DNA of 46,983 nucleotides. It comes from Myxococcales bacterium (GTDB lineage Bacteria > Myxococcota_A > Polyangia > Polyangiales > Polyangiaceae). Within the stretch, counting starts at the first letter, position 1, and each line of letters opens with the position of its first letter. The stretch is from positions 1 to 46,983 of the forward strand of contig SXNL01000232.1 in NCBI GenBank assembly GCA_005777185.1. The letters are read 5' to 3'. A program made the translations under genes and the position numbers. Of this stretch, positions 8,146 through 16,800 are shown piece after piece. The notes under the pieces are model-generated. The model had not been told where the DNA came from and made no database searches. It was given only the letters and a program-made list of their open reading frames with translations.

Positions 8146-9714
8146 ATGAGAAACCACAGCCCCATCCCTTCCACCCTCCCGGTGCTCGGCTCCCTGCTCC
8201 CGCAGGGGTCGAGGCGTCGCATCGCCCTCCCCACGCTCGGCGCGGTCGCTGCTCTGGTAATGGCGGCCGCCGCGTGCGGTTCGCCCCCGCCGCCACAGAC
8301 GGCGACCACCCCGACCGCGAAGGCGACCGCGAGCGCGCCGCCGCGCGAGCAGATCGCCGCCGAAGCGACGCAGCAGTTCAGCGCCGCGCTCGAGGCCTTC
8401 CTCGCGCACGACAAGGCCAACGACTGGAGCGACGAGTCGTGCAAGGACACCTCGAAGAAGTTCGAGGACGCCGCCTCGCGACAGAAGGGCGGCAAGTTCC
8501 CCGAGGCGACGTTCAACGCGGGTCTTTCCCATCAGCGCTGCGGCGACGACAAGTCGGCGCGCGCGAAGTTCGAGAAGACCCTGCAGGACGATCCGAACTT
8601 CCACCACGCGCGCGCCCAGCTCGCGCTCTACAAGTACAAGGACAACCAGAACGAGGACGCGGTCATCACGGAGCTGCAGCAGGCGGTGAAGGACGCCAAG
8701 TTCCAGAACGTGCCCGCGCTCGTGAACCTCGCGCTCTTCCAGATGCAGCGGGACGGATCGACGCGCGATCAGGGCTGCAAGGACGACATGGAGTGCTCGA
8801 AGCAGAACCTGCAGCGCGCCCTCGCGATCGACGACTCGTACATGCCCGCGTTCAACCAGCTCGCGCTGTACTACTTCCAGCACGCGAAGAAGCGCGCCGG
8901 CGCCATCAAGTCCTCCCAGAAGGGCGGCCGCGGCCGCCAGATCGCGACGAACGCCGCGATGGGCAAGCGCGCGGACGTCCAGCAGCTCGAGCTCGCGGCG
9001 CTCGTCTGCTCGCAGGCCATCAGGAAGAACCCGAACGACGCGCCCATCCACAACACCGCCGGCCTCATCCAGAACGAGCTCGGCCAGGTCAACAGCGCGG
9101 TCGCCGAGTTCGCCACGGCGGCGAAGCTCGACGCGAAGTTCTTCGAGGCGCAGATGAACTACGCCGCGGTCAACCTCTCGTTCCGCGGCTTCGGTGAGGC
9201 GGCGACGGCCTACAAGAAGGCGCTCGAGATGCGCAACGATTACGACGCGCACCTCGGCAACGCGCTCGCGCTGCGCGGGCTCATCAATGACTCGAACTAC
9301 GACGCGCAGGTCGCGGCCGTCCAGGCCGAGCTCGACGCGTGCAAGAAGCTCGATCCCAACCGTCCGGACGCCTACTACAACGAGGCGATCCTCACCGACG
9401 AGTACAAGGCGAAGGCCGGCGGTGGGAAGGAGAAGACGATCGAGGCGCTCACGAAGGCGAAGGCGATCTACCAGCAGTTCATCGAGAAGGCCGCCGGGAA
9501 GCCCGAGTACGACGGCGCCATCAAGGCGTCCCGCGGGAACGGTACCGACAAGGATCGGGGCCGGATGGGCGACATCGACGACAAGATCGCGTTCATCAAC
9601 CTGGAGGTGAAGCCCGAACCGGGCACGCCGACGCCACCCCCCGGTGGTGCAGCACCCCCTCCGGGGGGCGCCGCTCCGCCGCCAGGTGGAGCCCCTCCTC
9701 CAGCGAAGCCCTGA
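8146..9714 (+). CDS. gltE: AglT/GltE-like TPR lipoprotein
   Basis: A 522-residue predicted lipoprotein. A long basic N-region leads to a hydrophobic stretch (LGAVAALVMAAAAC) with the lipid cysteine at about residue 43. An Ala/Thr/Pro linker follows, then TPR hairpins through most of the protein (HRCGDDKSARAKFEKTLQDD-like units, and LNQLALYYFQHAKK further on). The end is a PPPGGAA repeat tail. By position after the AgmU-like gene and by domain content it corresponds to AglT (GltE), a TPR protein of the M. xanthus gliding apparatus. The start at 8146 lies two bases after the previous stop, so it is translated from the same message; an internal start nearer the hydrophobic core is possible. A separate promoter follows, so this may end the first transcript. 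Confidence 0.72.
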   Translation: MRNHSPIPSTLPVLGSLLPQGSRRRIALPTLGAVAALVMAAAACGSPPPPQTATTPTAKATASAPPREQIAAEATQQFSAALEAFLAHDKANDWSDESCKDTSKKFEDAASRQKGGKFPEATFNAGLSHQRCGDDKSARAKFEKTLQDDPNFHHARAQLALYKYKDNQNEDAVITELQQAVKDAKFQNVPALVNLALFQMQRDGSTRDQGCKDDMECSKQNLQRALAIDDSYMPAFNQLALYYFQHAKKRAGAIKSSQKGGRGRQIATNAAMGKRADVQQLELAALVCSQAIRKNPNDAPIHNTAGLIQNELGQVNSAVAEFATAAKLDAKFFEAQMNYAAVNLSFRGFGEAATAYKKALEMRNDYDAHLGNALALRGLINDSNYDAQVAAVQAELDACKKLDPNRPDAYYNEAILTDEYKAKAGGGKEKTIEALTKAKAIYQQFIEKAAGKPEYDGAIKASRGNGTDKDRGRMGDIDDKIAFINLEVKPEPGTPTPPPGGAAPPPGGAAPPPGGAPPPAKP

Positions 9715-9799
9715 CGAACAAAAGAGTGAGCACCGGGATTTTCTTGGGAACCTTCACAAATCGGCGCTGTCCGAGGGCCCGCGCCTTTCGCACTTGGAT

Positions 9800-9829
9800 T
9801 TGACGGACGGCCTCATCGGGGCGTACACT
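9800..9829 (+). promoter_or_regulatory. Predicted internal promoter of the Glt block
   Basis: TTGACG (9800-9805) and TACACT (9824-9829) are 18 bases apart in the 178-base gap before the 88-residue gene. Transcription would start near 9836 and leave a leader of about 57 bases. Confidence 0.6.
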
Positions 9830-9892
9830 CTCACTGTAATCAGGGCCCGCGTCCCGCGCGCTCCTGAGAGGTGAGGCGAGAGGAGCGACAAC

Positions 9893-10159
9893 ATGATCAC
9901 GAAGCGTTTCATCATGGCCTTGATCGGCGTGGGTGTCCTCCTCACGAGCGCGTCCGCGTTCGCGCAGGGCGCGCAGCCCGCCGCGAAGGACAAGTCCGAT
10001 GGCTACGGCTACGAGTTCTCGGACGACCCGCTCAGCGCGGGTGGTTTCGGCCCCAACGACGCGACGATCCGCGTTCGGCCCGGGCCCGTGCGTACGACCC
10101 TCATCCGCCCCCGCACCTCGTTCGTGCCGGAGATGCTGAAGTCGGTCGAGAATCTCTGA
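9893..10159 (+). CDS. Small periplasmic protein at the GltF position
   Basis: An 88-residue protein with a clear signal peptide (MITKRFIMALIGVGVLLTS, cleavage after SAFA). The mature protein is only about 63 residues and has no cysteine. Its last third, with the stretch RTTLIRPRTSFVPEMLKSVE, looks like a binding peptide rather than a folded domain. It has its own promoter and a GAGAGGAGCG ribosome site. In M. xanthus the equivalent place between aglT and pglI is held by a small periplasmic component, MXAN_4868 (GltF). I infer that relation from order and size only, so the symbol is left open. Confidence 0.7.
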   Translation: MITKRFIMALIGVGVLLTSASAFAQGAQPAAKDKSDGYGYEFSDDPLSAGGFGPNDATIRVRPGPVRTTLIRPRTSFVPEMLKSVENL

Positions 10160-10300
10160 CGGGTCCCAACGGGGCCGAGAGGTCCCGCGAGGCTCCCGGT
10201 CCAACAAAGCGCGCGCTTGCGGGACTCTTTACTTGTGACGGCTTCTGGCTGGTGAAGGCGATGACCTCCTTCGAGGTCGCGAAATCGGGAAGGTAGTTCG

Positions 10301-12535
10301 ATGGAAGGCAAGGCGAAGGTTGCGCTCACGTTTGCGCTCTACCAGGGTGACCAGCTCGTCCGTCGGGAGACGGTGGCGCAGGACATCGTCAAGGTGGGCA
10401 AGGATCCGCGGAGCCATCTCCGCGTCGACGATGAGCTGGCGTCGCGCATGCACGCCGTCATCGAAGTCGCGTCCACCTCCGACATCACGCTCATCGACCT
10501 CGGCAACGAGCCGGGGACGATGGTCAACGGCCAGCGCGTCAACAAGTGCAAGATCCGTCCTGGCGATCAGGTTCAGATCGGGTCGACGATGATCCACCTC
10601 GAGAAGGCGGACGAGGCCGCCGCGGCGGCTCCCCGATCGGTGCCGCCGCCCGCGGCCTCCGGGTCGCCGAGACCCGCAGCGCCGACCACGCGCGTCGTGA
10701 CGCCCACCGCCGCGATCCCGGTTCCGGGAGCCGCCGACGCCACCATCCCGGCCGCCGCTGTGGCGCCGTCCGCCAGCCTCCCGGCGAACAACCCGTTCGC
10801 GGCGCCGTCGCCGCCAGCCAGCCCGTTTGGAGCCGCCCCCGCGGCGAATCCGTTCGGCGCTGCGGTCCCGGCCGCCAATCCGTTCGGCGCTGCGGCCCCG
10901 GCCGCCAATCCGTTCGCCCCTCCGCCCAGCCCGTTCGGCGCGCCGGCCAACCCCTTTGTCGCCCAGGCCGCCGATCAGGGGCAGGCTCTCGCCTACGCGG
11001 GCATCAACGCTCCGGGTGGGAGCGACTTCGACCCGAACCAGCCGTTCACCTACTCCATGGTGAAGAGCGGTCCCGACGTGAACCCCGATGAGGTCGAGCT
11101 TCACGTCGCGGCGGTCGAGGTGATGATTCTCTGGGATACGAACGTCCTCCACGTGGAGCACCTCACGCCGCCCCGGCCGTACTTCGTCGGCGAGGAGCCG
11201 GGGTGCGGTTACTACGTGCCGAGCGAAGCGCTCGGCACCACGCGCGCACCGGTGGTCGTCTCGCGCGGCGGCGGCACCGCCACCCTGATCATCCTGCCGC
11301 GCACCACGGGCCATGTCGACATCCCCGGTCAGGGCAAGGTCGATCTCGCGACGCTCATCTCTTCCGGCCGGGCACGCACGTCCGGCGAGCTCGGAGGCGC
11401 GCACGAGTTCGATCTGCCCGCGAACGCGAAGGCGACGATGGTGCTCGACAGCGGCCTCGGCTTCCAGGTCGCTGCGGTGAACGCGGGCAAGTCGCCGCCG
11501 GTGGGCATGTTCGCCAACTTCGAGCCGGCCGCGTACCTCTTCGTCGGCCTGTCGTTCCTGCTCCACATGGGGGTGATCGCGTCGCTCGCGTTCTTCATGC
11601 CCAAGCTTGGTGGCGACGACGCGGAGGCGATCGACCGCGATCAGATCCTCCTGATGCAGAAGATGCTCAACGCGGCGGCGGAGCGTGAGCAGGAAGAGAA
11701 GCCGACCGAGCAGGTCCCCGACGCCAACGCCGACAACAAGGAGGGCGGCACGGGGACACGCGCCAAGGGCGAGGAGGGTTCCATGGGGAACCCGAACACC
11801 AAGGATACCGGGAAGAAGTTCGGCGTGCAGGGGCCGCAGGACAACCCGGATCCGCACATCGCCCGCCAGGCGGCGCTGAAGGAGGCGGCCGAGTTCGGAA
11901 TGATCGGCCTGCTCAACGTCGGCGCAGGCGGCGATCCGAGCGCGCCCACCGCTCCGTGGGGCCGCGAGGAGTCGCTCGGCAACGACCCCATGAGCGCGCG
12001 CGGCAACATGTGGGGCGACTCCATCGGCGACTCGTTCGGCGCCGGCGGTCTCGGTCTTTCGGGCGTCGGCGAGGGCGGTGGTGGTCGCGGCGAGGGCATC
12101 GGCCTCGGCAACGTCGGTACGATCGGCCACGGCGCGGGCACAGGCACGGGCCAGGGTTTCGGTAACGGCCACGGCCGCCTGGGCGGCGCGCACCAGACGC
12201 GCGTGCCGACGATCCGTCCGGGCGCAACGCAGGTGAACGGGCGGCTCCCGCCGGAGGTCATCCAGCGCATCGTCCGGCAGAACTTCGGACGCTTCCGCCT
12301 CTGCTACGAGAACGGGCTCCGTACGAACCCGAACCTGCAGGGGCGCGTCGCGGTGAAGTTCGTCATCGATCGTAGCGGCGCCGTCTCGATGTCGCAGGAC
12401 GGGGGATCGGATCTGCCCGACCAGGGCGTCGTCGGCTGCGTGGTGCGCGGGTTCAGCAACCTGTCGTTTCCACAGCCCGAGGGCGGCATCGTCACGGTCG
12501 TCTACCCGATCATCTTCAACCCTGGCGACCAGTGA
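10301..12535 (+). CDS. gltG: PglI/GltG-like FHA-TM-TonB-type protein
   Basis: A 744-residue inner-membrane protein with four parts. (1) A cytoplasmic FHA domain, about residues 1-100, with the GKDPRSHLRV, SRMHAVIEV and PGTMVNGQRV motifs, expected to bind phosphothreonine. (2) An Ala/Pro linker, about 110-220, with repeated NPFGA. (3) A beta-rich region, about 245-400, leading to one TM helix at about 409-431. (4) A periplasmic Gln/Glu helix and a very Gly-rich stretch ending in an AgmX/PglI C-terminal domain (about 636-744), TonB-like, with LPPEVIQRIVRQNF and RFRLCYENGL. This is the PglI (GltG) architecture, which links cytoplasmic motors to the outer-membrane complex in M. xanthus. The ribosome site GGAAGG lies ahead of the ATG at 10301. 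Confidence 0.85.
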   Translation: MEGKAKVALTFALYQGDQLVRRETVAQDIVKVGKDPRSHLRVDDELASRMHAVIEVASTSDITLIDLGNEPGTMVNGQRVNKCKIRPGDQVQIGSTMIHLEKADEAAAAAPRSVPPPAASGSPRPAAPTTRVVTPTAAIPVPGAADATIPAAAVAPSASLPANNPFAAPSPPASPFGAAPAANPFGAAVPAANPFGAAAPAANPFAPPPSPFGAPANPFVAQAADQGQALAYAGINAPGGSDFDPNQPFTYSMVKSGPDVNPDEVELHVAAVEVMILWDTNVLHVEHLTPPRPYFVGEEPGCGYYVPSEALGTTRAPVVVSRGGGTATLIILPRTTGHVDIPGQGKVDLATLISSGRARTSGELGGAHEFDLPANAKATMVLDSGLGFQVAAVNAGKSPPVGMFANFEPAAYLFVGLSFLLHMGVIASLAFFMPKLGGDDAEAIDRDQILLMQKMLNAAAEREQEEKPTEQVPDANADNKEGGTGTRAKGEEGSMGNPNTKDTGKKFGVQGPQDNPDPHIARQAALKEAAEFGMIGLLNVGAGGDPSAPTAPWGREESLGNDPMSARGNMWGDSIGDSFGAGGLGLSGVGEGGGGRGEGIGLGNVGTIGHGAGTGTGQGFGNGHGRLGGAHQTRVPTIRPGATQVNGRLPPEVIQRIVRQNFGRFRLCYENGLRTNPNLQGRVAVKFVIDRSGAVSMSQDGGSDLPDQGVVGCVVRGFSNLSFPQPEGGIVTVVYPIIFNPGDQ
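10847..10916 (+). repeat. 30-base tandem repeat coding NPFGA units
   Basis: A near-perfect 30-base unit starting AATCCGTTCG begins at 10847 and 10877, with a partial third copy at 10907. It codes ten-residue NPFGAA-(A/P)-PAA units in the cytoplasmic linker of the GltG-like protein. Single NPF or SPF motifs continue on both sides. Confidence 0.8.
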
Positions 12536-12539
12536 CGTG

Positions 12540-12585
12540 CGAGGGGGCTGAGAGGCCCCCTCGACCTCCCGGCGAAGCGTTTTTT
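12540..12585 (+). terminator. Possible terminator after the gltG-like gene
   Basis: An eight-base-pair stem (12540-12547 with 12556-12563) and an eight-base loop follow the stop codon by two bases. A run of six T lies 17-22 bases further on (12580-12585), so it is not a textbook intrinsic terminator. The T run is also just upstream of the next promoter. Confidence 0.4.
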
Positions 12586-12589
12586 CGGA

Positions 12590-12619
12590 TCGACAGCGGC
12601 GGACGATTGCTTCTACACT
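12590..12619 (+). promoter_or_regulatory. Predicted promoter of the TPR lipoprotein gene
   Basis: TCGACA (12590-12595) and TACACT (12614-12619) are 18 bases apart, with the same -10 box as the promoter at 9800. The ATG at 12630 is only ten bases after the -10 box, so the leader would be about four bases and lacks a ribosome site. Confidence 0.55.
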
Positions 12620-12629
12620 GCCGCCCCAC

Positions 12630-13550
12630 ATGAAGATCTTCGCCAAGCTGGTGACGTCCCTCGCGCTCGCGCTCCTCGCGTCGGGTTGCAGCCGCAACAA
12701 CATCGAGGCCGTCAACCTCGCCATCGAGGCCGACAAGTCGAAGGACACGAACGTCGACGAAGCCATCTCGAAGTACGAGCAGGCGACGAACCTCGATCCC
12801 ACGAACCACCGCATCCTCTGGAAGCTGGCGCGCGCCTACAGCAAGAAGGAGGCGTGGGACAAGGTCGCGTCGACGTGCGCGAAGGCCGAGAAGATCGCGC
12901 CCACCCACGCCGACTACACCGAGAAGCGCGGCATCGCGATCGCGCGGCAAGCGGCGAAGCAGGGCGCGTCCGCCAACTGGTCGGATGCGAAGGGCCCGCT
13001 CGAGGAGGCCATCAAGAAGGATCCCAACCTCCCGGACGCGCATTTCGAGCTCGCGGAGGTTCTGCTCCACCTCGACGACGAGCAGGGCGCGCTGCGCGAG
13101 TACACCAAGGCGATCGAGATCAAGCCCGACGTGCTGGGCTTCTACGGGCCACTGGTCGACCTGTACTACCGCCTGGGCTACATCGACCTCGCCGAGCAGA
13201 CGGTGAAGGAGGGGCTCTCGTTCGGGAAGGAGGGCGACAAGGGGCTCTTCAACCTGCACAGCCTCTACGGGCAGATCCACGAGTCGCGCAACCGACTCGA
13301 CGATGCGCTCAAGGAGTACGAGCTCGCGAAGCGTGCCTGCGGAACCTGCACCGATCCCGGGCAGGCCATCGCGTTCTTCAACCTCGGCGCGGCGTACGCG
13401 CAGGTGACGCCACCCCGCAAGAGCGAGGCGATGACCCAGCTCGCGGCGTTCCAGAAGATGATCTGCAAGGGCGCGGCCGCGAAGCGGTACGCGGACCAGT
13501 GTGCGCAAGCTCAGCAGTTCGCCAGCAAGATGGGCGGCGCGCTGCAGTAG
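12630..13550 (+). CDS. TPR lipoprotein between the gltG- and gltI-like genes
   Basis: A 306-residue predicted lipoprotein. The signal sequence (KIFAKLVTSLALALLAS) ends with the lipobox ASGC, lipid cysteine at about residue 20. The rest consists of TPR hairpins with canonical spacing and residues, for example ISKYEQATNLDPTNHRILWK and LREYTKAIEIKPDVLGFYGP. It ends with Cys-containing helices (CGTCTDPGQA). It sits where gltH lies in M. xanthus, but GltH is described as an outer-membrane beta-barrel and this is clearly a TPR protein, so it is not given that name. It is likely a periplasmic or outer-membrane scaffold of the complex. No Shine-Dalgarno site is visible; translation from a nearly leaderless message is likely. 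Confidence 0.82.
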   Translation: MKIFAKLVTSLALALLASGCSRNNIEAVNLAIEADKSKDTNVDEAISKYEQATNLDPTNHRILWKLARAYSKKEAWDKVASTCAKAEKIAPTHADYTEKRGIAIARQAAKQGASANWSDAKGPLEEAIKKDPNLPDAHFELAEVLLHLDDEQGALREYTKAIEIKPDVLGFYGPLVDLYYRLGYIDLAEQTVKEGLSFGKEGDKGLFNLHSLYGQIHESRNRLDDALKEYELAKRACGTCTDPGQAIAFFNLGAAYAQVTPPRKSEAMTQLAAFQKMICKGAAAKRYADQCAQAQQFASKMGGALQ

Positions 13551-13856
13551 CCATCGAGCCCGTTCCAGGTCGCCATGTAGGTAAAAAGACCACATGAGCC
13601 GCGCCGGGCTGGGTGGGTGGAGAGCGAACACAGCGAAGGTCACTGCGAACATTCACCAAATCTCTCGCGCGCTCTGGTACCGTTGTGCGCGAAGTTTCAC
13701 CGTCGCCATCGGGTCGAGGATGCCCTCGAACAGCTGCGCGACCGTGCTCCAGTCGTTTCAGAGTCGTAGGTCGGGAGCGCGCCCAGGCAACCGCCGAAGG
13801 TGCGCACCCTCCGCCGGGGGTCACACTCCGGCGCACCCAAAGCATCCGAGGAGTCA
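13551..13856. other. Leader region before the giant TPR gene
   Basis: 306 bases without a convincing gene. A GTG at 13800 is in frame with the giant gene but lacks a ribosome site and gives an unlikely basic start. A weak pair TTCACC/TACCGT (13652-13683) has a 20-base spacer and is not claimed as a promoter. A good GAGGAG site lies at 13848-13853 before the ATG at 13857. Confidence 0.5.
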
Positions 13857-16800
13857 ATGGATCTACTAGAGGAGCGTCTTTCCCACCTCGAGGCGATTCG
13901 CGACTGGCAGGGCCTGGTCGAAGAGCTCGAGAGCGCCATCGCCGCCGGCGGGCCGAACGAGACGAGGGCGAACCTCCACCTCCGTCTCGGGCAGGTGCTC
14001 GAGTCGAAGTTCCTGTCGGGCGTGCGCGCGCTCAAACACTTCCAGGACGCGTACAAGCTCAACCCGCAGGTGTCGAAGAGCCTCGAGGGCGCGAGACGCA
14101 TCTACTGGGATCTCGGCAAGCTTGCCATGGTCCAGAAGCTCCTCGAGCTCGAGCTCAAGACGTCGACTCCGGGCGAGCGCCAGAGCGCGATCCTGGTCGA
14201 GCTGGGCGACGTGCTGACGGATCTCGGCGACATGGAGAAGGCGACGTCCGTCTATGCGCGCGCCCTCGGCGCCAGCGGTGGGCAGAACGCCGAGGCGAGC
14301 GCTTGCCTCGAGGACGCCCAGGTCGACGCGACCACGTGGCAGGAGCGGATGGCCTCCATCCTGAGCGCCGCGCACGGTGGCAGCCCAGGGGCCGCGCTCG
14401 GTAGGCAGTTCCTTCGCGTCGCGCGCATCCTCAAGCGGTTCGCTCCGTCGGAGGTGGAGGGTATGCTCCGGCGTGCATACGCCGCGGACGCGGTGTCGAA
14501 GCAGACGGCCGCGCTGTACGAGGGCATCCTCGTCGAGGCCGGGCGGGCCGACGAGCTCGACGCGACGCAGAAGGAGATCCTCGCAGGGCTCGCGACGCGC
14601 GCGGACCGCGCGTATGCTGCGCTCACGTTCGGGATCCGCTGGGTGCTGAGGCACCAGAGCGTCGACGTCGGGGCTCGCTTCCTCGAGGAGTCGGTCAAGC
14701 TCGATCCCGAGAACGAGGGCGCGTTCCAGTTCCTCCGCGACATCTACGGCAAGAAGGGCGGCGACTGGGATCGCGTCATCACGATCGCCGAGGAGGCCGT
14801 CACCGGCGCGAACGGGCGGGGTTCGTCCATCCTCGCACAGACGGCGGTCATCGCGTGGCGTGAGGCCGGCAACCTCAACCGCGCGCGAGCGCTCTTCGAG
14901 CGGCTCTCCGGGCTGGAGCCGGATCATCCGCAGCTCCGCGCGTTCGAGCAGCAGATCGGCGAGTCGGTCCGCTCCCGCAAGGAGCGACTCACGGCCCCGC
15001 CGCCCGCCCCGTCCGCCGACGAGCCCGCGCTCGACGACAGCGACTCGACCAGCGTCGTGCCGCCCGGCATCCTCGCGGCCGCGATCGCCGCCTCCGTGCC
15101 GCCGGTCGTCGAGGTCGCGCCGCCGGCCCCCGTCACGCCGTCGCCACCAGAACCGGCGCCGATCGCCGCGCCGCCCGCCCCCGTGGTCGACGTGCCGCCG
15201 CCGGCCCCCGCCGCCGTGGTTCCGGTGGAGCCGCCGCCCGCAGCGGTCGCAGCTCCCGCCGAGCCCGCTCCTCAGCCGCAAGCCGCGGACGATGCGAAGA
15301 TCGCCGAGTTGCGCGCGCTCGCGGAGAAGCAGGAGGCGGCGAAGCGCTTCAACGAGTACGTGAAGACCCTGCTCGCGCTCGCGGCGGCGGTCCCCGACGA
15401 CGTCGAGAAGATCGAGCTCTACGCGAAGGCCGCCGACCTCTACGTCAACAAGTTCGCGAACCAGGCGGAGGCGGTGAAGGCGTACGAGCAGATCCTCGCT
15501 CTCGACGCCGAGAACGACACGGCGATCTCGTACCTGCGCCAGATGTACGAGAAGCGGCGCGACTGGGAGAAGCTCCTCGGACTCGAGCGTCGGGAAGCCG
15601 AGCGCATGAGCTACGGGCCGATGCGCGGCGCCAAGTTCCTCGAAATCGCCAAGCTCGCCACGGAGCGCGTCAAGAAGCCCGAGGTGTGCATCGACCTCTG
15701 GCGCGAGGTCCTGGAGAGCGATGACTCCAACGCGGAGGCTCTGCAAGCTCTGTCCCAGCTCTACGAGCGCTCCAAGGAGTTCGACAAGCTGGTCACGATC
15801 CTCGAGAAGCAGGCCGAAACGACCTACGACGCCCCGCTCAAGATCCAGATCCTGTCGAAGCTCGGCACCATCTACGGCGACCGCCTGTCCAACGACGAGG
15901 GCGCGGTCACGGCGTGGCGATCCCTGCTGGTGCTCGATCCGAACGACCGGAAGGCGCAGGAAGCACTCAAGAAGAAGTACCTCGCCCTCGGCCACTGGGA
16001 CGAGCTCGAGGTGTTCTATGCCGAGAGCGGCAAGTGGGACGAGTTCATCCGCGTCCTGGAGCAGCAGGAGGCGAAGGAGTCCGGAACCGCGAAGATCGGC
16101 CTGCTCTTCAAGATCGCGGAGCTGTGGGCTGACAAGAAGCAGAAGTCCGACCGGGCGGCGAAGGCCTACGAGAAGGTCCTCGAACTCGAGCCGGACAACC
16201 TCCGCGCGGCCGAGGCGCTCATCCCGATCTACACGGCTGCGTCCAACAGCAAGGCGCTGGCCAACGCGATCGAGGTCAAGCTCGGGCACGAGGAGGACGC
16301 GTTCTCCAAGCTCGGGCTGCTCCGCGAGGTCGCCGCGCTGTACGAGGGTCCCAAGGTCAAGGACCCGCAGCGCGCGTTCGAGCGCTACCTGTCCGCGTTC
16401 GAGCTGTTCCCGGGCGACGAGACAAGCATGGCCGACGCCGAGCGCGCCGCGCAGGTCACCTCGGGGTGGGAGCGCCTCATCGCGGCCTATCGCGCGGCGA
16501 TCGACGCTTCGCTCGATCCCGCCGTCACGGGGCCCCTGCGCCTCAGGCTCGGACGCATCCTCGTCGAGGAGGTGTCGCGGGTCGACGAGGCGCTCGACGC
16601 CTACCGCGCCGTCTACGATGCCGACGCGGAGAACGCCGAAGCCATCGCCGCGCTCGAGCGGCTCTACCGTCAGACACGGCGGTTCGACGACCTCCTCGGC
16701 ATCTACGAGAAGAAGCGTGAGATCGCGGGCGATCGGGCCGAGCGGCGTACGATCAGCTATTCGATCGCCGCGCTCCAGGAGACCGAGCTCAAGGACGTGG

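Noticed and set aside
12630-13550. Calling this gene gltH because of its position between the pglI- and agmK-like genes
   Set aside because: GltH is described as an outer-membrane beta-barrel, whereas this protein is a TPR lipoprotein.
13652-13683. Promoter for the giant TPR gene: TTCACC and TACCGT
   Set aside because: The spacer is 20 bases and both boxes are weak; it does not fit the 18-base pattern seen elsewhere.
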